Source: Globodera rostochiensis (Eukaryota; Nematoda; Chromadorea; Rhabditida; Heteroderidae). From it: a DNA stretch of 64,000 bases. Made by a program: the position numbers and the translations under genes. Below, piece by piece: positions 45,074 through 56,200 of this stretch (the first letter of the stretch is position 1; each line of letters begins with the position of its first letter). The notes below the pieces were generated by a model. The model saw only the letters and a list, made by a program, of their open reading frames with translations, was not told where the DNA came from and made no database searches. The stretch spans positions 401,109-465,108 of the forward strand of contig JAEVLN010000007.1 of assembly GCA_018350325.1 (NCBI GenBank), read 5' to 3'.

Positions 45074-45486
45074 TAATGTTTTTTGTAGCATGAATATTTG
45101 CATATTTCTTTGTTTCAATTTTTACTTTTGTCATATGAGTGGAAACAGAAGGCCTATTCCCATTTAAGGGCTGAAATTGGCAAATATTTTCACAGTAAAC
45201 AATTCAAATTCCTCCATTAATTAAATCAATCTTTTAACAAATTGAGTCAAAAATTCAAAAATTTCTCGGCGGCGCCTATCGGCACCGCCGACCCTTTCTC
45301 CCACAAAAATCCCTTCAAAAAATGTAAAAATACCAAAAATAAAAAAAGGAATCAAGAAATTTCCTGGCTCAAAAAAAACTCGGTCGGCAAATATCGATTT
45401 TTTATACAATTTTTATAACAAAAATATAAAAATTCTAAATAGTTTACCAAAAATCTAAATTAAAAAAAAAAAAGTTTAAGAAAAAT
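44895..45486. other. Helitron right flank: upstream region of a fourth peptide-family copy plus repeats
   Basis: 44895-45230 matches 26788-27170, the upstream DNA of small secreted peptide A, and includes a (TA)n tract at about 45027-45072. Similarity stops before any coding start and is replaced by a GC-rich hairpin copy (45266-45292), so the fourth copy has no gene here. Confidence 0.65.
45266..45292 (-). repeat. Dispersed GC-rich hairpin repeat, copy 6
   Basis: CTCGGCGGCGCCTATCGGCACCGCCG preceded by TTAACAAATTGAGTCAAAAA. It is the cleanest copy of the family and is duplicated at 47956. Confidence 0.7.
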
Positions 45487-47218
45487 GCTTTGCTGAAGCC
45501 TGTCTTGAAAAGGTTAATTAGAAATGATGAAGAATGAAAAGGGCTTTAGAAGAAGCTGAAAGTTTTTGAAATGCCGTGGAAATTGAGAGATTTCTTTGCA
45601 TGATATTGGCCATTGCAATCCGGCCAAGCCGGAGGAGCTTTGGGAAATGTTAAGGCATCCCTGTCCGAGATTTTTAGCAGTAGTTTGAGAAAAGAAATTG
45701 CTTATGCTAAAGCTTACAGAGAAATAGCGCTTAGCATAAGAGGGCTGGGAAAACAACTTGCTGATTTTCCAACCATGGAGCAGATAAATGTGGATGAAGA
45801 TATAGAACCAGTATTTTAAGCGGCAGAAGAATTTGATTGGGTAAAAGAGCTTATGATTTGATGTATGATGAACAGAAAATAGTAACTGATGAAATTTTGA
45901 CCAGAATTAGGAACCCAGTAAATGAGCCCGCGTTCTTCTTTCTCAGTGGACCGGGTGGAACAGGAAAAACGCATGTGAATAAAACAATTGTGCATTTGCT
46001 TAGAGGTGAGAAAAAGAAGGTTAGTACAATGGCTTTCACCGGCATGGCGGCAACTTTGTTGCCTGCGGGCAGAACCTTGCATAATAGATTTGGACTGTCT
46101 TTAGACATGAGCAATTCAAACATTGGCCCAAGGGCAAAGGCATGGAAAGAGCTAAAAGAAACAGATTTGTTTATTGTGATGAAGCGCCTATGATTAATAA
46201 GCGTGCGATGAAAACATTGGACGAGAAATTGAAAGAGATTATGAATAATGAAATAGCATTTGGTGGCAAAGTTATGCTTTGGACAGGCGATTTTCGTCAA
46301 ACCCTTCCAATTCAGAGGCATGCCACGAGAGCCGAATTGGTCAACTCGACCATAAAAAGAAGTGCGTATTGGAGAATAGCGAAAAGGTATAAATTGACAA
46401 AGAATATGAGAGCTCTGGAAACAGAGCAGAAATTTGCCAAAGATCTTTTAGAGATTGGAAGTGGTAAACGGAATAATGAAAATGATGAGATGATATTGCC
46501 TGAGAATTGCATAAGCAATGGTGATTTAGCAGAAGAAATATTTGGAAACTTCATCGTTTCTGAGAATTGGAATGAGATGGCAAAAAGTGCTATTTTGGCA
46601 CCAAAGAATGTAGATGTTAGTGAATTGAACAAAAAAGTGTTAGATATGATGCCAGGAGAAGAAACAGTATACAAAAGCATTGACCGAGCTGAAGATGAGA
46701 CCAGACAAAGGGCAGATGAATACTTAGACGAGTATTTAAATGCGTTGAATCCCTCAGGGTTTTCAAAGCATGAGTTGAGATTAAAGAAAAATGCAATTGT
46801 TATGTTAATTAGAAATATGAACATAGAATTGGGGCTTTGTAATGGAGCGAGAATGAAAGTAGAAGAAATGCACAAGAATTTGCTTGTATGTAAAATTTTG
46901 ACTGGAGATAAGGCAGGTCAGACGGTGTATATCCCCCGGATCACACTTTGCTGTGCCGAAGAATACCCTTTTGATCTGCATAGGCACCAATTTCCATTGG
47001 TGTTAGCATTTGCAATGACAATTAATAAGGCTCAAGGCCAAACCCTTGAGCGTGTGGGAATTGATTTAAGAAAGGATGTATTTAGCCATGGACAATTGTA
47101 TGTGGCTCTTTCGAGAGCAAGGGCATGGAACATGCTGAGAATTAGATTAGATCAGAATAATTTTGAAAGAAATGTGAAGAATGTAGTTTTTAAGGAGCTA
47201 CTAGACGAAGATGATTAA
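45487..47218 (+). pseudogene. Partial duplicate of the Helitron helicase
   Basis: Corresponds to residues from about 838 onward of the Rep-helicase. The first 700 bp are broken by single-base losses and gains. An intact frame runs 46142-47218 (358 residues), but it starts after the Walker A segment, which lies in a different frame at 45837-46193. One T missing at about 46171 separates the two. It has no promoter or N-terminus and cannot act alone. Confidence 0.85.
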
Positions 47219-47711
47219 TTAGTTTTATTGTAGTTGAGATCAAGAAATAGAATTTGTATTGATTGAGATATCTCAAATGTGCGCCGCCGAGTGATCAAAC
47301 GAACAAAAGGTAATAGTGCTGTTTTGTTAGTAGGAGACTTAGTTATTAGATTAGGGCTAAAATCTTATAGGCATGTGTTAGAGCGCATGGGTCGGAATGT
47401 GTGTCGCATGCCTGTAAGCAAGAATAGACGAAGCAAAAATTCTTATGGACCGATTATGTTTATGAGATATAATGCTTTGTACAAATCTATCCAATTTCTT
47501 CATTTTCTCAATTTCAAATCTGTTCATAATATCGTACCTTCTAGCGGTTGGTGCGCCGTTAGGCGCACCTAACCCGCTAGTATTCATCAACATTTTCACG
47601 AGGTTGGCACTTTGTCGCAATCAATATTTGTGCCAAACACATGCTTTTGTTTATTTGTACATTTGAAAACAAAAAATATTTTTTCTGACTACATTTTATT
47701 TAAAACACAAA

Positions 47712-47763
<52 letters not shown>

Positions 47764-48176
47764 TAATGTTTTTTGTAGCATGAATATTTGCATATTTCTT
47801 TGTTTCAATTTTTACTTTTGTCATATGAGTGGAAACAGAAGGCCTATTCCCATTTAAGGGCTGAAATTGGCAAATATTTTCACAGTAAACAATTCAAATT
47901 CCTCCATTAATTAAATCAATCTTTTAACAAATTGAGTCAAAAATTCAAAAATTTCTCGGCGGCGCCTATCGGCACCGCCGACCCTTTCTCCCACAAAAAT
48001 CCCTTCAAAAAATGTAAAAATACCAAAAATAAAAAAAGGAATCAAGAAATTTCCTGGCTCAAAAAAAACTCGGTCGGCAAATATCGATTTTTTATACAAT
48101 TTTTATAACAAAAATATAAAAATTCTAAATAGTTTACCAAAAATCTAAATTAAAAAAAAAAAGTTTAAGAAAAATG
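45487..48176 (+). repeat. 2.69-kb direct duplicate of 42796-45486
   Basis: The Helitron helicase 3' part, its terminal hairpin, the right flank and the (TA)n tract are all repeated at an offset of 2,686 bp. From about 46180 the copies are essentially identical. The first ~700 bp of this copy differ by many single-base indels, mostly in short homopolymers. This pattern suggests either a very recent tandem duplication or an assembly error at an unpolished contig end. Confidence 0.85.
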
Positions 48177-48955
48177 CAATAAAAAATACTTCTTTAAAAT
48201 CAATTTTTTTTGGTGAACAATAAACAATTCTTTAAGAAAAATGAATAAAAACCAAAAATGCACCACTAAATCGAACATTTTTTTCGGAAAAATTGCTTAA
48301 CAAAAATGCAATAAAAAGCAAAAAATGCATACCTAAAACCGATCTTTTTTTTGAAAAAATTGCATATATTTCGTATTTATAAACAAATTTTTTTTAAATA
48401 AAAATATACTTTGCAAGTCGAAAAATGCTACGGCAAGCGTTATATATTTATGTTAACGAAATCCCATTACAAGAATTTAAAATATCAATAATTTAATTTC
48501 TTTATATAATGTTTTATGAGTACTCCCCCAATGTCATCATATTAAAATGCTTACGGTCAGATCGATTTGAAAAAATCGATTAGCTCCCAATGGGCATTTT
48601 TTGGGAAATTTGAGTGACCACAAATTGGCTCAAACTAAAAGGAGGCGTCCCATTTTTTGACATGATTCTTAAAATTCTCCCCACAACCCAATATTAAAAA
48701 ATTGTTCCGGTAAACAAATACGTAAACAGTGGGAAATTCACGTGATTTCAGTGCGAATATTTCAATATTATGTTAAAAATTGTTGTTGTTTGTTTATCAT
48801 TAAATAGTTTAAACTAATATTTTGTTATTTACCAAATTTTTGTATTTAAATATTGTGTCCTTTTTCTTTGGGCAACTTCATATAATCCACGGGCATTTAA
48901 ATCAGAAATTTTTATCCATCTCATTTTTACAGATACAAACCAAATTGACGTATTA
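48177..48955. other. Intergenic upstream of the transthyretin-like gene
   Basis: AT-rich with A and T runs and no repeat end or coding pattern that I can identify. Confidence 0.4.
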
Positions 48956-50262
48956 ATGCAATTTCTTTTGTTGGCTGTTCTTACAGTACTGCTGCTTTTT
49001 AGTTATGAATATTCCTACGGTATATCCGATGACGATTACGGTGACGATGAGGTTGATGCGATTATCGATGATTCTGCTGATGGAAACGAAGTGAAAAATG
49101 AATGTGTAAATTTCAAGGGCAATGTGCTATGTGACGGAGCAAAAGAAATGGTGAACAATTTTTAGGGTCCGGGTCAGTTCGGCGCGGCCAGTTCAGCTCC
49201 GACAAGTTTGAAACAATGTTATAACTTTTTGCTTATTTAATCAAATCAAAGAAACAAGTTGCCTAAAAAATGGCAATTTTCATTAAGCTATACCTTTTTT
49301 GTGAAAAAATGAATAGATTAGCTTTCGCTTGATCAACGATTCAACATACTGACCTGAGTGATATGGATTTTGTTTGATTAGCTTTCCTACTGATTAAGTT
49401 ATGACTGATCGGCCCGAAACCGGAAAGTATTCTTATTTGGAACAAAAAAAAAATTTGCATTTTAAGAAACATTTACAATAAAATGCCTTCTATAGAATTT
49501 TTTCAAAAACTTTTATATATTGATATTTTGCTACATGGTAAAGATTAGAGACCGGACTTGAGCTTCGAGCGATGTCGAGACGAGATCTCGAAAAAATCTC
49601 CAAAATTCAGTTTTATTCGAGACGCGATTTCTCGAGAATCTCGTCGAGATTTTTCAAGATTTTGTCTCGAGATCCGGGTGGGACTTGAACCCACCTTCAC
49701 CCAATCCGTAGCGGGTCGTCACATTTGATTAAGGCTATCGGTTTCGGTTTCGTTTAACCGAAAATTATTTGAAACCGACAGCCTTACATTTGATTGCTTT
49801 TTTATGGATCTTTTTGCCCACACCCGAGGCGTTTTAACCGTCAACGTCCAGTCAAACAGAAAAAAAAGTTGTTAAACAAAAATGTGTAGCGGTTGGCCAT
49901 TAAATTAAATTTTGAGCGGAGGTCGTTTATGTTGTATATATATACTAAAAGATAAAATTTTTTTAAAAAAGAAATTGTGAATATTAAAACAAATAATAAA
50001 TTAAACTGTTTAAAAAACCAAATATTTGAAAATGGAAAAAGCCAAAGATTTCATAAAAATGTTGTGTAAAAATATTTGTTTTCTTTAGGTCGTGGAAATT
50101 TTTTGCAGACAAACTGACGACAAAATTGATTTTTTTACTGACGCCGAAGGCAATTTCAAAATTGTGATGAGTATGAATTTGAAGGCCAGCTTTTACAAAT
50201 GCACAACAGGACTGATAATTGGATTTTATAAAAATCAACCAACAAAAGTGGGCTTAAACTAG
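48956..50262 (+). CDS. Transthyretin-like secreted protein (two exons, 122 residues)
   Basis: Exon 1 (48956-49150) has the signal peptide MQFLLLAVLTVLLLFSYEYS, an acidic linker (ISDDDYGDDEVDAIIDD) and CVNFKGNVLCDG. Exon 2 (50089-50262, TAG) joins in phase 0 and has VVEIFCRQTDDKIDFFTDAE then GNFKIV. The order G-x-x-x-C-x-G, V-x-x-F, D, T-D-x-x-G-N-F is that of the nematode transthyretin-like family, which is secreted and of varied function. The domain is shorter than usual at its C-terminus. Intron 1 is 938 bp and holds a tRNA-like repeat. A likely paralogue follows at 50981. Confidence 0.5.
49548..49860. repeat. Repeat cluster in an intron: hAT-like left end plus tRNA-like copy
   Basis: TAGAGACCGGAC at 49549 begins a TCTCGAGA-word block (49560-49670). 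It is followed by GGGTGGGACTTGAACCCACC, a degraded T-arm like that at 19334. Then comes the shared flank GAGGCGTTTTAACCGT. Confidence 0.5.
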
Positions 50263-50404
50263 TGACATAATTTACTTAGCCAATTATAATCTCTAGGGAT
50301 CAGATTTATATGTGCTAAAACCCCCAAAATAAAAATTGGTTTCAAAAATAAGTTAAATTTAATTGAAAATATGCAAATGCACTTATAAATCCTATCTTCA
50401 TAAG

Positions 50405-50847
50405 TAGGGCTGCGAATTATCTGGAAATCCATATTTTTTGTTGCAAACTTGAAACGGCTTTTAAATGCCATAAATAGGGTTTTTAGCTTTGTTTTGAGCT
50501 TCTAGAGCCCATTTTATAATCCATATTTTGGCATTTTTCAAAAATTCATTAGCAAAAAATACACCCCTAAGGATAGAATTTTTAAAATTTTCAAAAATTC
50601 ACCCCAATTGAGCGACTAAAAATTCTGCCACCAAAAAAATGAAAATTTTAAAATTCGTGTATTTTTAAAATTTTTCTCTAAGATGCCTTTAAAAAATTTT
50701 AGTAGCTCTTATTACTTTTATTAGGAAATCTTACCCATTTTTTGCTATTTTGAAAAATTTTTTATCCATAGTTCGTCCGTATTTTACAATTTTTGTCCAA
50801 TTTGGTCCATATTTTGCAATTTTTTATCCATATAAATCGCAGCCCTA
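50405..50847. mobile_element. hAT-like fold-back element of the CCATAT family
   Basis: Starts TAGGGCTGCGA and ends TCGCAGCCCTA. The flanks TTCATAAG and CTTATAAG are near-duplicates. Interior words match those of 15893-16458. Confidence 0.7.
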
Positions 50848-50980
50848 CTTATAAGTAATAACATTTATTACCAACCCCATGAACTTTGATCCGGACTTGA
50901 CCGAATAATAAACGGGGTTTTTTTGTTCAAAACTCAATTTTTTTAAAATTCATTTTAATTTTTTGAGACGCGTCTTCGCT

Positions 50981-51840
50981 TAACCAACCTGCTAAAAAGT
51001 CCGAAGAAAAAAGCGGAACAGAAGAAACGATTGTTGAAATGTTTTGTCAGCGTTCGCTTCAAACGGCTTAAATTTGGCACCAAACAATTTGTAGATGAAG
51101 CAACAAATCAGGCACCACAAATTGATGACGTCAGCGAGGAGGAGGAGGCTAAAAATGAATTTTGTGTGGAGTTTGGCACCGGTGGTAAGGCAACAATCAA
51201 CGGACAAACTTACACTTGCAGTGATTCCCATGTGGACCGCAACTTTGACCTATACAGCAAATATTTTGATGGTTAATATAAATAATAATAAATATAATAG
51301 GGAATAGAGAGGCCAGAAATGCCATTTTGGAAAAAGTCGAGATCAAAAGAAGTGCCAGTTAAAAAAAACAATGGGAAGACTGATAAAAAGCGGGGAACAT
51401 ATATGGGAGTTTTAAAGAGGTTTTAAACAAACATAAAGGGCCAAATTTCAGTACCAAAATGTCCATTTCAGTACCAGTCCCGAGCAACTCTATCTAATAA
51501 TGAAGAATAAAAAGATCCAAATAATAATTTCTGACCATTTTATAAAGGACAAAAATTTAAAAATTACCGCGAAGAGTTTGTCTCTGAAATAATTAATAAA
51601 TAATAAAATTAATTAAAAAATAAATGTTTTATTATGCAAAACTTGACGTGAAAGTTTAACGACGTTTCATTAAATTTACAATAATTTTGAGGTACCAATG
51701 AAGAGGACCAATCATCTGAAGACTCCAAAAGTCAATTAATATATATATATATAATAAAAGATAAATTTAATTATTTTATTTTAATTATAGGACAGAATGA
51801 AGAGCAGTCATCATCGTCGACGAGCGGAACTCATAATTGA
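50981..51840 (+). CDS. Probable paralogue of the transthyretin-like gene, 5' end not found
   Basis: Phase-consistent exons are 51095-51271, 51692-51730 and 51791-51840 (TGA). An upstream exon around 50981-51047 (KKSEEKSGTEETIVEMFCQ) can be joined in phase 1. IVEMFC parallels VVEIFC, and KNEFCVEFGTGGKATINGQT parallels KNECVNFKG of the preceding gene, so I infer paralogy. The C-terminal exons are acidic and serine-rich (TNEEDQSSEDSK and QNEEQSSSSTSGTHN). I found no signal peptide exon. The large intron 51272-51691 contains a decayed CCGGGAC-type element. Confidence 0.4.
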
Positions 51841-52200
51841 TAACGATAAAAAATGGATGTCATTAATAAAGTTATTCATCATTAGAGACAAGATTTTCAG
51901 GCATTTTCGATTTTGAGTTGAGCGACTTTTAAATGTCTATAAATGCCTATTTTGTAGTTTTAGTGCTTATTTTAATTTTTTTAAATACAAAAAAAAACAC
52001 TTTTTATTTTGATATTTTATATAAATTTTTTCAAAATTTACTCCAGAGCACCTTAAAATGCATTTGATTTGCAATTTTCGAAGTTTTTACGGTGGCCTAA
52101 AAATACTGTATCATCATAATGCCAAGAAAAAAAAGCAAAATGCCAATAATGTGTGCAAAAATATAGAAAATTTGTTTGACATTATTTTTATTGTTTTATA
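51841..52200. other. Intergenic between convergent genes
   Basis: Begins near a hAT-like left end (TAGAGACAAG at about 51884) with GCCTATTTTG-type words. No gene. Confidence 0.4.
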
Positions 52201-53142
52201 TCATTTTGGTGCCCCTCGATTTGTGCTCTTTTTCTGGCCAGAACTGGCGGATTCTGTAGATGTTCGACTCGTTTTTTTCTGCCTTAATGGAATCGCCGAC
52301 TGTTCACGAAGAGCCGCCTTAAAAGAAAATTTAATGAATTTTTTAAATTTAATTGTCTAATTCGAAATAAATTAAATTTAAATTTACTTAATTTGTAAGT
52401 TTAAGTTCTAAAAACAACATCTTACTGAAGACAATTTTTGAGTTCCTCTCGCCGACGTTGAAGCCTTACTGCTACTGTTGTCCATCGCAGATTTTGCTCT
52501 TGGACTGCTGGTCGACGGACTTTTGGGAGTTGTGTGTTCGACGATGCTAAAAATAAACCAAAAAAACAATTAAATATTATAAATAAAAATACAAATAAAT
52601 AAATTTTAATCCAATTTAATAAATAGCAAGTTATCAGAATGAAATCAGTTGGATTTATGAAATTTATTTACTTTTAGTTGAATGAATGAAACAACGAAAA
52701 CTCAAAAATGAAAACAAGACCAATATTTATACCCTATTTATGTATACTAAAAAATTGTGAAATAATAATACTAATTATAAAAAAAAATTTAAGCTGATTT
52801 CTCACAATAACAAAAAAAATTTTATTTGTTTGTGATTATTTTTTGTATTAAAATAAAAACGTTGTTTATGAAAATTAAAGATGTTTAACAAAATAAACTT
52901 TATTGTAAAATTCTTTTGAAACAATAAAATTACTACTCATTTTATTACTGATTTTTCAAACCTAGAAGCGCCGCTTGTCTGGGTGTGACGAAATTTTTTC
53001 CATTGCTAAATTCATTATATAATTTTTTGTGTTATTTAAATATACATTTTTATTACTTTTTGGTATTCCAAATACCGTCTCCATGCCTCATCACTGTAAT
53101 TTGACTTTCTTCGTTCAGAAGAAGGTGTTGACTGTTCAACTA
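52201..53142 (-). CDS. Additional 3' exons, probably an extended tail of the K2P channel
   Basis: Four exon-like pieces are read in phase on the minus strand: 53142-about 53069 (EQSTPSSERRKSNYSDEAWR), about 52994-52960 (QWKKFRHTQTSGAS), about 52545-52440 (IVEHTTPKSPSTSSPRAKSA) and about 52319-52201 (AALREQSAIPLRQKKTSRTS, stop TGA). They are serine-, threonine- and lysine-rich without a recognised domain. A weak donor (AGCA|GTGCTT) near the K2P stop could connect them as an alternative C-terminus. They could instead be a separate gene. Confidence 0.4.
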
Positions 53143-53235
53143 AATAAATGCACTATGAATTATAGTATTTTTTGCTTTTTTTATCATTTTAATTGAGTTG
53201 AATTTAATAAGTCAAATTATTAACAACAAAAAAAA

Positions 53236-56200
53236 TTAAGCACTGCTTGTTGGAGCTTGTAACGACTGTTCATCCATGCCCGTAAGATCTATGGCCAATT
53301 CCTCAACTTCGGGCTCTTCCGGTTCGGGTTCCGGCTCGGGCTCAGGTTCGGGCTCTTTTTTTGTTGTTGTTGTTAAAAATCATTTAAATTTATATATATT
53401 ATTTTATTTTATTTACTCAATTAGGCATTTTCATGAATTTAATAAATGGCTGTTTTCAAATTAATGACATAAAAATGAGAAAAATTAATAATTTAAGAAC
53501 AAAATGCCTGGTTCAGGAGGTTCAGGCTCTGGTTCAGGCTCCGGTTCTTCAGGTTCGGGCTCAGAAGGTGGTTGTTCCTCATGTTCAGTTGAAGTGGATG
53601 GCGTCTTCTGTGGTTCCCATTCTAATTTTTTTTTAAATTTCATTTTTGGCATTTTGGTTTTTTTTTAATTTTCACCAATAATCGGCTCATCGTCTGCATA
53701 ATCTAACTCTTCCTCTTTAGGAGGTTCAAATGGAGGTGCCTAAAAAATAGAAAAAATTTTTGGATAAGCAAAATTTAAAAATGTAATAAAAATAACATTA
53801 AATTTTTTTGAAAAAAATATACTCGCAATGTCTCCAATTCGCCCTGCTCTACTTTAATGGCATTGTCCACAAAATTGTCCAAATCAAGCGTTTTTATTTG
53901 ATGAACGGGCAAATTGAATTGGTCGCCCAAATTTTTCACCAATTGTTTCACTGTCAAGCTGAATTTTAATTTAATTTAATTTAAAAATTAATTTAGAGAC
54001 TTTTTGAATCCATTTTAAAATTCCCAACCGTTTGCTGCCAAACCAAATTGCTACATTTCCGACATTTTCAATTTTGCGTCCAAAGTAATGCAATTTCTTC
54101 AAATAATCCGCCGCAATTTCCACAGCAATTGTGGTCAATGCCAAACCAATTGCAATGTACATAAGTGTAAATGCCATATAAGTTTCGCTAAAAGTACCAA
54201 AATTTAATATTAATTAAATTAGTTTTTTCTTTTTAAACGAATTAACGATTTCTAAATATAATTTTATTTTAGAATTTATAATTTAATATATGTTTTAAAA
54301 AATGTCACCTCTGTGGCACAACATCGCCCAGCCCAATAGATGTCAAAGAGACAAAATTGAAATATATTGCCTTAATTAAAGTTTGACGTCTCAATAATTT
54401 AAGAATGACATTTTTTAAAAAGATTTTTTCTTTATAATAATTTAAAAAATATTAATAATGCAATTTCGAAATGTTGTTAATTTTTAAACATTAAATTGAC
54501 CTTAAAAAAATGCATGTCCGGCTCATAGGCCGAGAGTAAAAAGGCGCCCGTGAACACATAAAAAATGAACATAATCAGCAACGGTATTGTTTGAGTCCGT
54601 TCAAATGGCTGCTGAATCTCTTCATCATTGGCATTTTCTTCTTCTTCTTCCATTTCCTTAAAAAATTTTTTAAAAGTATTAAATAAAAATAATATTATTA
54701 TTTTATTTAAAACTTTAATTTTATTCACCATCTTCGAATTTCTGTCCGCACATACTTCGCCCTTTTCCGCTTTGTCCAAGAGCGTTTCTACGAGCGGATT
54801 ATTGTCGGTGACTGGCGTTGTGGCGTTTGATTTCTTAAATAATATATATTTTATAAATGTAAGATTTAATTTTTAAATATTCTATATTATTTAAAAATTG
54901 TTTAAGCTATTCATTGTAAATTATCTAATCACAATCACGCTTTATGTAAAAAAATCAAAATTTTTTTCCATTTTCATACCGTAGACGCAAAAATATTAAA
55001 TAATACTCTCTTCATAAAAAAACTTTTTTGGTATAATTCTGCAGAATGGGTGCCCCGATTTTTTCCCTAAAAAATAAAAATTTATTTGAAAATTCGTAAA
55101 AAAGGCCAAAAATTCGTTCAATGTTTGTTTTTGAAAAATTGATTTTTGAAAATGGGGGCCGGGGCAACAGCTTTACTATTACTGAAAATCAACTAATTGA
55201 TAAAAAATCTTAGACAATATCAATGATTTAGCAAATCTGATGTCATATTCGTGATCAGCAAGCAGGTCATATGTTCGTGATTAGCAGCCCTCCCCTCCCG
55301 AAAACCAAATTTTGAATAATCGCGCGCAATAAAACATAAAAAAATTTCGCTCAGAAAGCGTTGATAATTATTTAAAAAAAGTTTTTTGTTTTCACCGATC
55401 GGCACCAGATTTCCCCACAAAATGCCATTGGGGACAAAAAATGGTCAAATCAAAATTGTTTGTAACCAGAAGAAACATAACAAATGAAGCAAAAGGTTTA
55501 CTTTAAATTTTTGATTTTAATGAAGAAATTTGGAATTTGCTGCTTTTAAAAATTTTGAGAAGCGAACCCCCGGGGGGGGGGGGGGGCTTAATATTTATTA
55601 AAAAATTCTTACATTTCCTCGAAAAATTTGTAGTCGTTCCATAAAGCTGCTGGCATTGTTGTTGTTTGGGTCTATTATGTAACTGGTTTGTGCATTGAGC
55701 AGTGAAACAAAGCTGAATTTTTTTGGCTGTACACGAAAATTACGCCAAAATCGTTGAACTTCTCTTAAATAAATAAAAATTAAATTTAAAAATTTAAATT
55801 TCATCTTTATTATAATAATTTTGGTTTAAAAATATAATAACAAAACTTTTTTGCGCTCCGGCATGTCCTTTCCCATCCATCCAATATTTCAGACAAAAAT
55901 TTTCCAAGGTCAGCAATTGCGAGCAGAGTGAACGGAATTCCTACAAAAAATAAATATTTTTTATATATAAAAATAATTTTATTTTATTATAAAAAATACA
56001 AACCAATTAAAGCATAGAGAATACAAAACATTTGTCCTAGAAATGTTTTTGGTGCCACGTTACCATAGCCTTAAGGCAAATTTAAAATGAAAAATTAAAC
56101 GAATTTTTTTATTTTTAACCAATTGTTGTAATGACGGTGAAGCAAAACAGAACGGAATCCGTAAAGGACCATCCGTAACGAGTTGGCTGCTTTTCTGGAA

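Noticed and set aside
45020..45075. (TA)n tract as a regulatory element
   Set aside because: A plain microsatellite in Helitron flanking DNA; nothing links it to a promoter.
43164..46321. Open frames of 139-187 residues antisense to the helicase
   Set aside because: Shadow frames of a strongly coding strand, duplicated along with it.
52058..52360. 100-residue plus-strand frame
   Set aside because: Antisense to a better-supported minus-strand exon at about 52319-52201 that has a clean acceptor and stop.
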